From an uncultured Lachnospiraceae bacterium (lineage in GTDB: Bacteria > Bacillota > Clostridia > Lachnospirales > Lachnospiraceae), in assembly GCA_910578345.1 (NCBI GenBank), contig CAJTRA010000016.1, forward strand, positions 6,393 through 70,392: 64,000 nt of DNA, in the 5' to 3' direction. This document shows positions 57,863 to 64,000 of the stretch, piece after piece; the stretch's first letter is position 1; each line of letters opens with the position of its first letter. The notes beneath the pieces are model-generated. The model did no database searches. It had not been told where the DNA came from and saw only the letters and a list, made by a program, of their open reading frames with translations. Made by a program: the position numbers and the translations under genes.

Positions 57863-59578
57863 ATGGCAACAAAAGCGTATTATCCCATTTCCGAGATCGG
57901 TGCCGGTAAGGTTGGTTTTTCCAAGACCCGTTCCATTATCGAAGCAGCTTTCTATGGAAATAACGTAGTCAAGGTTAACACATTGAGAGAAGCTTATGAG
58001 CTGGCTAAAAATTCCCCCGGTACTGTTGTGACGGACATGCCGGTTAAGGATGGCGAGACATTCGGCCTCCCTGCTGATGCGAAGGTTCTGCTTTTCAACG
58101 ATGGCGCGGTTACAGGCCGTTATGCGGCAGCACGCCGGATCAAGGGCGAGCCTGGCGTAGACGCTGTGAAGCTTGATAAGGTAGTTATGGACGCAATCTA
58201 TGAGACACGTTGGAAGACTATGTATCATGCAGAGTGTTTCGTAGGTCTGGATCCTGAATTCATGGCTAAGGCACATCTTCTGATTCCGGAAGGAGAGGAG
58301 AATCTGCTTTACAACTGGATGATCAACTTCCAGTATATGTCTGACGAATATGTTAAGATGTACAAGAAATCCAAACCTGTAGGCGACGGCAACGAGCCTG
58401 ATATCTATATCTTCTCCGATCCTCAGTGGGCTCCTCACGAGGCACCTGATGTAGATTATAGCTGCCTGAGTGATCCGCTGACACTGTGCTACTTCGATAC
58501 CAATGAGAACTGTGCGGCGATCCTTGGCATGAAGTACTTCGGTGAGCACAAGAAAGGCACACTGACCATGGCATGGGCGCTTGCAAACAGAAATGGCTAT
58601 GCATCCTGCCACGGCGGACAGAAGGAGTATCTGTTGAAGGACGGCTCCAAGTTCGTTGCATCTGTATATGGTCTGTCAGGTTCTGGTAAGTCTACCCTGA
58701 CACATGCAAAACACGGCGGCAAGTATGAGATCAAGGTTCTTCACGATGATGCTTTCATCATCAACACAGATACCTGTGCTTCTGTAGCGCTTGAGCCTAC
58801 TTACTTCGATAAGACGGCGGATTACCCGACAGGATGTCCTGACAATGAGTATCTGCTGTCTGCACAGAACTGCTCCTGCACGATGGACAGCGAAGGCAAG
58901 ATCCAGCTCGTGACGGAGGATATCAGAAATGGTAACGGTCGTGCGATCAAGTCCAAATTATGGTCTCCTAACCGTGTAGATAAGATCGATGCACCTGTTA
59001 ATGCGATCTTCTGGATCATGAAGGATCCTACAATCCCGCCGGTAGTGAAGCTGAAGGGCGCGGCTCTTGCATCTGTTATGGGTGCAACCCTGGCAACCAA
59101 GACCTCTACCGCAGAGCGTGTTGCAGCAGGTACAGACCTTAACGCGATCCGTATCGTGCCTTATGCTAACCCGTTCAGAACCTATCCTCTGGTAAACGAT
59201 TATGATAAGTTCAAGAAGCTGGTAGAAGAGAAGAACGTAGCTTGCTACATTGTTAATACAGGCGATTTCATGGGCGAGAAGGTAAAACCTGCAGATACTC
59301 TTGGAATTCTTGAGACAATCGTAGAGGGCAAGGCTTCCTTTACACAGTGGGGACCTTTCGAGGACATCGAGATCATGAACACATGGGACGGCCAGACGGA
59401 AGGCTTCAAGAACTTCAATGCAGATCTGAATGATGCTGATTACAAGGCACAGCTCAAGAGCGCTATGGAGACTCGTGTGAAAGCGGTAGAAGACTTCGCT
59501 ACGAAGAAGGAAGGTTATGACAAACTTCCGGATGAAGCGCTTGCAGCACTGAAGAAACTGGTAGACGCACTTGCTTAA
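57863..59578 (+). CDS. pckA: Phosphoenolpyruvate carboxykinase (ATP)
   Basis: Interconverts oxaloacetate plus ATP and PEP plus CO2; in gut fermenters it often runs toward oxaloacetate and conserves ATP. The 571-residue protein has the kinase P-loop G-L-S-G-S-G-K-S-T near 270, the metal-site Asp in L-H-D-D-A-F near 298 and R-I-V-P-Y-A-N-P-F-R-T-Y-P near 430. AAGGAGGAG precedes the ATG. It has a good promoter and a strong terminator, so it is monocistronic. Confidence 0.95.
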   Translation: MATKAYYPISEIGAGKVGFSKTRSIIEAAFYGNNVVKVNTLREAYELAKNSPGTVVTDMPVKDGETFGLPADAKVLLFNDGAVTGRYAAARRIKGEPGVDAVKLDKVVMDAIYETRWKTMYHAECFVGLDPEFMAKAHLLIPEGEENLLYNWMINFQYMSDEYVKMYKKSKPVGDGNEPDIYIFSDPQWAPHEAPDVDYSCLSDPLTLCYFDTNENCAAILGMKYFGEHKKGTLTMAWALANRNGYASCHGGQKEYLLKDGSKFVASVYGLSGSGKSTLTHAKHGGKYEIKVLHDDAFIINTDTCASVALEPTYFDKTADYPTGCPDNEYLLSAQNCSCTMDSEGKIQLVTEDIRNGNGRAIKSKLWSPNRVDKIDAPVNAIFWIMKDPTIPPVVKLKGAALASVMGATLATKTSTAERVAAGTDLNAIRIVPYANPFRTYPLVNDYDKFKKLVEEKNVACYIVNTGDFMGEKVKPADTLGILETIVEGKASFTQWGPFEDIEIMNTWDGQTEGFKNFNADLNDADYKAQLKSAMETRVKAVEDFATKKEGYDKLPDEALAALKKLVDALA

Positions 59579-59610
59579 TTGCCAGTTATCCCGTTGATCT
59601 TGTATAGAGA

Positions 59611-59641
59611 GGGACGTGTGATTCTCACACGTCCCTTTTTA
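59611..59641 (+). terminator. Intrinsic terminator after pckA
   Basis: GGGACGTGTGA (59611-59621), loop TTC, TCACACGTCCC (59625-59635), then five T. Confidence 0.93.
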
Positions 59642-59686
59642 GAACACAAAAACTTCATTTTAAAACCTCATTTGGCAAAAAAACAG

Positions 59687-59714
59687 TTGACTCATAACCA
59701 AATTGTGGTATAAT
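59687..59714 (+). promoter_or_regulatory. rpsU promoter
   Basis: TTGACT (59687-59692), 16-base spacer, TATAAT (59709-59714), 77 bases before the rpsU ATG. Confidence 0.8.
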
Positions 59715-59791
59715 TCTAAGTGTGTGTGAGGACACGTAAATAACCCAATCAGTCGAAACACTCTGGGACTGAAGGGAGGTCAGGTGCGAGA

Positions 59792-59968
59792 ATGTCAAAC
59801 GTAATCGTTAAAGAGAACGAGACTTTGGACAGCGCTTTGCGTCGTTTTAAGAGAAGCTGCGCGAAGGCTGGAATCCAGCAGGAGATTCGTAAGAGAGAGC
59901 ATTACGAGAAGCCAAGCGTAAGACGCAAGAAGAAGTCCGAAGCAGCAAGAAAGCGCAAATACAATTAA
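59792..59968 (+). CDS. rpsU: 30S ribosomal protein S21
   Basis: A 58-residue basic protein of the small ribosomal subunit. It reads M-S-N-V-I-V-K-E-N-E-T-L-D-S-A-L, then R-R-F-K-R, and ends with a Lys/Arg-rich tail (R-R-K-K-K-S-E-A-A-R-K-R-K). This is the standard S21 pattern. GGGAGG lies about 12 bases before the ATG. It has its own promoter and terminator. Confidence 0.95.
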   Translation: MSNVIVKENETLDSALRRFKRSCAKAGIQQEIRKREHYEKPSVRRKKKSEAARKRKYN

Positions 59969-59980
59969 GGAAACAAGAAG

Positions 59981-60010
59981 CAGGTCCGGAACCATTCCGG
60001 GCCTGTTTTT
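59981..60010 (+). terminator. Intrinsic terminator after rpsU
   Basis: CAGGTCCGGAA (59981-59991), loop CCA, TTCCGGGCCTG (59995-60005) with one G-U pair, then five T. Confidence 0.92.
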
Positions 60011-60100
60011 CTATGATAGCCCGGAATATCTGTTGTCCCACGACAATATAAATAATACATAAGAAACCATGATAGAATATCGATAGGAGTGGGAGTGACA

Positions 60101-61288
60101 GTGTTGCGAAGAACTGGAAAACGGATTACGGTATGGCTTCTATTGGGATGTATTATTTTACTGGCGGCATTTACAGGTGGCTCTATACAGGTATACGCCG
60201 CGCCGGATGTTGCTGCACCGTCCTATGTTGTGATGGAAGCGTCCACCGGGCAGGTCGTCTGTGAGCAGGATGCAGATACGAGGAGAAGCCCGGCAAGCAT
60301 AACAAAGATTATGACCCTGTTGATCGTGTTTGAACACATAAAGAGCGGCAGGATCCATTTGAATGATCTGGTCACCACCAGCGCATACGCGAAATCGATG
60401 GGCGGTTCCCAGGTGTTCCTGGAAGAAGGCGAGACACAGACGCTGGAAACGATGATCAAATGCATTGCCGTCGCATCGGGAAATGACGCCAGTGTGGCAG
60501 TGGCGGAGTACATAGCGGGCAGTGAAAGTGAATTCGTCAAACTGATGAATGAGAAGGCAGAAGTTCTTGGAATGCAGAACACTCATTTCGAGGACTGCTG
60601 TGGTCTGACGGACTCAGAAGGACATTACTCCTCGGCCAAAGACGTTGCGATTATGTCCCGTGAACTGATCACGAAATATCCGGAAGTATTTGAGTATACG
60701 AAGATCTGGATGGAAGATATCGAACATAAGACGCCGACGGGGTCGTCAACCTTTACCCTGTCCAGTACCAATAAACTGCTTAAACAGTATGAATGGGCAA
60801 CTGGATTAAAAACCGGATCTACGTCGAAAGCGCTCTACTGCCTGTCTGCGACGGCGGACAGAGACGGTATGGAACTGATCGCCGTGGTGATGGCGGCGCC
60901 GGATCCAAAGACGAGATTCCAGGATGCCATAACACTCTTAAATTACGGATATAGTGTCAGCCAGATGTATACGGATGAGAATAAAGATCCGCTGCCGGAA
61001 CAGAAGATCGAAGGGGGAATTGAGGATGTGTTATACCTGACCTATGAGGGTCCTTTTGAATACCTGGATACCAATGGCAGCAATTTAAGCGGGATCCAGA
61101 AAGAGATCAGCCTGCCGGATCTCGTCCAGGCGCCCGTAGCAGAAGGGGATGCCATCGGAGAGGCGGTCTATAAGCTGAACGGCACCCGGATCGGGAGCGT
61201 GTCTATTCTGGCGGCTAAAGGAGTGGATAAGGCTACCTATAAAGATTATTGGAAGAAAGTCTGGATTCTGTATCTGATGAAGCGGTGA
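60101..61288 (+). CDS. dacF: D-alanyl-D-alanine carboxypeptidase (DacF type)
   Basis: A 395-residue secreted penicillin-binding protein that removes the last D-Ala from wall peptides. An N-terminal signal/anchor (about 9-33) precedes the catalytic domain: S-I-T-K in P-A-S-I-T-K-I-M, S-G-N in V-A-S-G-N-D-A-S and K-T-G in G-L-K-T-G-S-T. A C-terminal PBP5-like domain follows and ends in Y-L-M-K-R, near a short hydrophobic helix. The start is probably GTG 60101, since AGGAGTGGGAG overlaps the earlier GTG codons. It is a paralogue of the gene at 29710. Confidence 0.88.
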   Translation: MLRRTGKRITVWLLLGCIILLAAFTGGSIQVYAAPDVAAPSYVVMEASTGQVVCEQDADTRRSPASITKIMTLLIVFEHIKSGRIHLNDLVTTSAYAKSMGGSQVFLEEGETQTLETMIKCIAVASGNDASVAVAEYIAGSESEFVKLMNEKAEVLGMQNTHFEDCCGLTDSEGHYSSAKDVAIMSRELITKYPEVFEYTKIWMEDIEHKTPTGSSTFTLSSTNKLLKQYEWATGLKTGSTSKALYCLSATADRDGMELIAVVMAAPDPKTRFQDAITLLNYGYSVSQMYTDENKDPLPEQKIEGGIEDVLYLTYEGPFEYLDTNGSNLSGIQKEISLPDLVQAPVAEGDAIGEAVYKLNGTRIGSVSILAAKGVDKATYKDYWKKVWILYLMKR

Positions 61289-61315
61289 TTGTATAACAGA
61301 ACGAAAGTTCGTGGA

Positions 61316-61345
61316 TTGCGGGGATGTGTAGATCTGTGGTATACT
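61316..61345 (+). promoter_or_regulatory. Possible promoter of the phosphoesterase-scpAB genes
   Basis: TTGCGG (61316-61321), 18-base spacer, TATACT (61340-61345), 98 bases before the next ATG. Confidence 0.45.
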
Positions 61346-61443
61346 TTATGGGTTGTGTAGGAATATTCAATGTTCTTGCGGACCATCCGCCGGGCTTCTG
61401 TGGGCGTTAAGAGAGTGGGACGCGGGAGAGAAGAGGACTATGT

Positions 61444-62304
61444 ATGTTGGAAGGAATCATGATCTTTGTCGGAGTGGCGGTTATCCTGTGTGTTGTTGTG
61501 GCGGTGTTTGACTGCAACCGTTTCGTCACGGTGGAATATGAGATCGTGTCTGAGAAGATCACAAGACCCTGTAAGATCGTCCTTCTTTCCGATCTGCATA
61601 ACAAATCCTATGGAAAAGATAATGAACGGTTGGTAAGAGCGATCAACGACATATCTCCCGATGTGATCCTGACAGCGGGAGATATGCTGACTGCGGTGAA
61701 GGGACAATCTTTCGATACTGCCCTTTCCTTGCTGCGGCAGTTATCTTCCCGTTATCCGGTCTTCTATGGCATGGGTAATCACGAATACCGCCTGGATCTT
61801 TACCCGGAACAGTATGGTGATATGTATGACAGATACAGGGAGAGCCTGCAGAGTATGGGGATAGAGCCGCTGATCAACCAGAGCACCTATCTGCCGTCCT
61901 TCAATCTGTCGGTCTGCGGCGTCCAGATCGACAGAAGCTATTACGGAAGATTCCGCAAATACCCTATGGATGAGTCATACCTTCCTAATATTCTGGGAGA
62001 ATCGAGGGAAGATGCGTTTCAGATTTTGATTGCGCATAATCCCCTGTATTTTAAAGAATACGCGGCCTGGGGAGCCGATCTGGTGACAGCAGGACATGTC
62101 CATGGCGGAATTATGCGGCTGCCGGTGCTTGGCGGAGTGCTGTCCCCGAACTTAAGCCTTTTTCCTAAATATGATGGCGGCAGATTTGAACAGGGCCGTT
62201 CTACCATGATCCTGAGCAGAGGACTTGGGACCCATACCATTCCGCTTAGGATTTTTAATCCGGGAGAGCTGGTGGTTGTGAAAGTCAGGAAACAGAAGCA
62301 GTAA
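61444..62304 (+). CDS. Membrane-anchored metallophosphoesterase
   Basis: A 286-residue protein of the calcineurin-like family. One hydrophobic N-terminal span (about 5-22) anchors it. The metal motifs are complete: S-D-L-H-N near 49, G-D-M near 79, G-N-H-E near 112, A-H-N-P near 198 and G-H-V-H-G-G near 218. The YkuE/YaeI-like group acts on lipid-linked or wall-related phosphates in some species; the substrate here is unknown. It is followed by scpA 28 bases later and may share its transcript. Confidence 0.85.
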   Translation: MLEGIMIFVGVAVILCVVVAVFDCNRFVTVEYEIVSEKITRPCKIVLLSDLHNKSYGKDNERLVRAINDISPDVILTAGDMLTAVKGQSFDTALSLLRQLSSRYPVFYGMGNHEYRLDLYPEQYGDMYDRYRESLQSMGIEPLINQSTYLPSFNLSVCGVQIDRSYYGRFRKYPMDESYLPNILGESREDAFQILIAHNPLYFKEYAAWGADLVTAGHVHGGIMRLPVLGGVLSPNLSLFPKYDGGRFEQGRSTMILSRGLGTHTIPLRIFNPGELVVVKVRKQKQ

Positions 62305-62332
62305 GGATGCGTATAGAAAGGACAAGCTGTTT

Positions 62333-63115
62333 ATGGCGATTCCTGTTAAACTGGAGGTGTTTGAGGGACCCTTAGATCTCCTTCTGCACCTGATCGATAA
62401 AAATAAAGTAGATATCTATGATATACCGATTGTAGAGATCACAGAACAGTATCTGGACTACATCAGACAGATGGAAACAGAAGATATGAATGTGGTCAGT
62501 GAGTTTCTTGTCATGGCGGCGACGTTGATTGATATCAAGTGCAGGATGCTGCTTCCGAAAGAGATCAATGAAGAAGGGGAAGAGGAAGATCCAAGAGCAG
62601 AGCTGGTGGAGAAACTGCTGCAGTATAAGATGTGCAAGTACATGTCCTACGAACTGCGGGACCGCATGGTCGATGCAGAGCGTAACTTCTATAAAGGCCC
62701 CACTCTTCCAGAAGAGGTGGCCGAATACAGGCAGCCGGTGGATTATGAGGAGCTGATCGGTGATCTGACCTTGCAGAAACTGCATGAGATCTTCAAACAG
62801 GTCATGAGACGCCAGGAAGATAAAATCGATCCGGTCAGGAGTACCTTCGGCAATATCGAGAAGGACGAGATCGATATGGATTTAAAGACTACGTATGTGG
62901 AAGCCTATGTGAGGAGCCATAAGACCTTCAGTTTCCGCAGACTCTTAGAAAATCAGAGCAGTAAGATGGAAGTGATCGTCACCTTTCTTGTGATCTTAGA
63001 GATGATCAAGACAGGCAGGATCGGGATAGAACAGGAAGATATTTTTGCAGATATTATTATTACTACCAAAGATGTGGAAAGCGAGGAACCCTTGCAGTTG
63101 ACATCGGTGGGATGA
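62333..63115 (+). CDS. scpA: Segregation and condensation protein A
   Basis: Kleisin subunit of the SMC-ScpAB condensin, which organises and segregates the chromosome. The 260-residue protein begins with the kleisin signature F-E-G-P-L-D-L-L-L-H-L-I near 9, has an acidic middle (E-E-G-E-E-E-D-P) and a C-terminal winged helix with V-T-F-L-V-I-L-E-M-I-K. AAAGGA is about 11 bases before the ATG. scpB follows. Confidence 0.95.
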   Translation: MAIPVKLEVFEGPLDLLLHLIDKNKVDIYDIPIVEITEQYLDYIRQMETEDMNVVSEFLVMAATLIDIKCRMLLPKEINEEGEEEDPRAELVEKLLQYKMCKYMSYELRDRMVDAERNFYKGPTLPEEVAEYRQPVDYEELIGDLTLQKLHEIFKQVMRRQEDKIDPVRSTFGNIEKDEIDMDLKTTYVEAYVRSHKTFSFRRLLENQSSKMEVIVTFLVILEMIKTGRIGIEQEDIFADIIITTKDVESEEPLQLTSVG

Positions 63116-63191
63116 GCTTATGGATAAGGAGCGGATGTCTGCGGCGGTTGGATGACTTTCTGTTTGAGCAGTATGATACATGGGGGCTAAG

Positions 63192-63761
63192 ATGGAAAAG
63201 ACAAAGGCAAAAGCCGTGTTAGAGGCAATCTTATTTACAATGGGAGATTCGGTTCCAATAGAGAGCCTGGCGGCGGTGATTGATGAAGATAAGAAAACGA
63301 CCAAAGAAATCTTGGAAGAAATGATGCAGGACTACAGCGCGCAGCATCGGGGAATCGGCCTGACCATATTTGATCATGCGGTACAGATGTGTACCAAAGG
63401 AGAACTGTATGAGTATTTGATCAAGATCGCCAAAGCGCCGAAGAAGTTTGTGCTGACAGATACGCTGATGGAGACATTGTCGATCATTGCCTATAAACAG
63501 CCAGTGACCAGATTGGAGATTGAGCGGATCCGGGGCGTAAGCTGTGATCATGCGGTGAACAGACTGCTGGAGTATGATCTGATCACAGAAGTCGGCCGCC
63601 TGGATGCGCCTGGACGGCCGTTGCTGTTTGGGACGACGGAGCAGTTCTTAAGAAGCTTCGGCGTGCAGTCGATTGAAGATCTGCCGGAACTGAATGCAGT
63701 GCAGATCGAGGAGTTCAAGCAACAGGCCGAGTCGGAAGTGCAGATGCAGCTGGATATTTAA
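63192..63761 (+). CDS. scpB: Segregation and condensation protein B
   Basis: Winged-helix partner of ScpA. The 189-residue protein has tandem winged helices: A-V-L-E-A-I-L-F-T-M-G near 9, then L-S-I-I-A-Y-K-Q-P-V-T-R-L-E-I-E near 95 and the G-R-P-L-L-F-G-T-T motif near 140, as in ScpB. ATG 63192 is preferred because GGGGG lies 5 bases upstream; ATG 63180 has no site. It ends the operon at a terminator. Confidence 0.93.
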   Translation: MEKTKAKAVLEAILFTMGDSVPIESLAAVIDEDKKTTKEILEEMMQDYSAQHRGIGLTIFDHAVQMCTKGELYEYLIKIAKAPKKFVLTDTLMETLSIIAYKQPVTRLEIERIRGVSCDHAVNRLLEYDLITEVGRLDAPGRPLLFGTTEQFLRSFGVQSIEDLPELNAVQIEEFKQQAESEVQMQLDI

Positions 63762-63767
63762 TAGAAA

Positions 63768-63825
63768 AAAGTGCCAGATCAAAGGAGAGAAGAAGGGTGT
63801 TTTTGCTTTGATCTGGCGCTTTTTG
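63768..63825 (+). terminator. Intrinsic terminator after scpB
   Basis: AAAGTGCCAGATCAAAG (63768-63784) and CTTTGATCTGGCGCTTT (63806-63822) form a 17-pair stem with one G-U pair and a 21-base loop, followed by T residues. Confidence 0.88.
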
Positions 63826-63895
63826 CATGGTGTCAAAATAATTGCGGGGGGGGGTAAAACATGTGTGTTATTTAGTTCTTTTTGGGTAAAATACA

Positions 63896-63924
63896 TTGAT
63901 TTTTAGATGAAAATGGTATATTAT
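63896..63924 (+). promoter_or_regulatory. Possible promoter at the right edge
   Basis: TTGATT (63896-63901), 17-base spacer, TATTAT (63919-63924). The following leader has a GCACTT-GCAT-AAGTGC hairpin and CCTTGAAAATTCAATA, a pattern like the conserved leader or spacer near stable RNA genes in Firmicutes. The downstream gene is outside the window. A run of nine G occurs at 63846-63854. Confidence 0.4.
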
Positions 63925-64000
63925 AGTAACGTTAGAAGTACAAAACTCAAACTTCGCACTTGCATAAGTGCCTATGCACCTTGAAAATTCAATAAAAACT

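Noticed and set aside
1..64000. CRISPR arrays, tRNA or rRNA genes, insertion sequences, prophage and toxin-antitoxin pairs
   Set aside because: Looked for on both strands; no regular repeat-spacer array, tRNA cloverleaf, transposase, integrase or toxin-like pair was recognised.

Overview
The window looks like chromosome from an anaerobic, endospore-forming member of the Clostridia, most likely Lachnospiraceae. The evidence is sporulation genes (spoIVA, a SpoVAF/GerA-type germination gene, a SleB-type hydrolase), oxygen-sensitive enzymes (NrdD/NrdG, an Rnf complex, a ferredoxin-type aldo/keto reductase), a sodium-pumping decarboxylase operon and strong AGGAGG-type ribosome binding sites. I see no tRNA, rRNA, CRISPR array, insertion sequence or prophage. 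Genus-level placement is inference.

Layout. 0-2.5 kb (minus strand): a polyamine operon of an XRE-cupin regulator, potA, potB and the first codons of potC. 2.7-5.4 kb: a beta-propeller lactonase and spoIVA. 5.5-13.2 kb: nucleoside and housekeeping genes (purine nucleoside phosphorylase, amidohydrolase, membrane MutS-like ATPase, RNase HI, a small membrane protein, YjjG-type nucleotidase, WYL regulator, aminotransferase). 13.3-16.7 kb: nrdD-nrdG-dut, an anaerobic deoxynucleotide supply unit behind a strong promoter and paired NrdR-like boxes. 16.8-21.7 kb: SpoVAF/GerA-type gene, manA and a convergent hybrid histidine kinase. 21.8-29.6 kb: a sucrose/fructan locus (LacI repressor, two ABC permeases, a solute-binding lipoprotein, GH32 hydrolase, fructokinase). 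29.7-36.6 kb: a D,D-carboxypeptidase, then a five-gene biotin-dependent, sodium-translocating decarboxylase operon. 36.8-43.3 kb: TetR and RpiR regulators, a flavoprotein, cmk-ispH-S1, and an orphan CheR. 43.4-49.8 kb: a DEDD exonuclease and the complete rnfCDGEAB operon. 49.9-52.9 kb: an Fe-S aldo/keto reductase, a membrane-anchored GH25 lysozyme and a convergent double-AP2 protein. 53.1-57.6 kb: SleB-like hydrolase, thrC, a lone receiver, a small membrane protein and citrate synthase. 57.8-64 kb: pckA, rpsU, a DacF-type carboxypeptidase, a phosphoesterase, scpA-scpB, and what may be the leader of an operon beyond the edge.

How it fits together. The Rnf complex and the decarboxylase both convert catabolic energy into an ion gradient. 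PEP carboxykinase, citrate synthase and the oxaloacetate/pyruvate carboxyltransferase share the C3/C4 node. The sucrose locus feeds hexose phosphates and seems to rely on an ABC ATPase encoded elsewhere.

The most interesting signals are regulatory. spoIVA (3.8 kb) and the SpoVAF/GerA gene (16.75 kb) each have a Shine-Dalgarno buried in the 3' arm of a long hairpin, while a plausible sporulation promoter sits in the 5' arm or loop. Read-through mRNA would hide the ribosome site and sporulation mRNA would expose it. Other leads are a freestanding AP2-(degenerate HNH)-AP2 protein with an opposing terminator inside its coding region, a perfect WalR-type box before the SleB-like gene, triple direct repeats before the thrC promoter, and a cysteine-rich RnfE tail.
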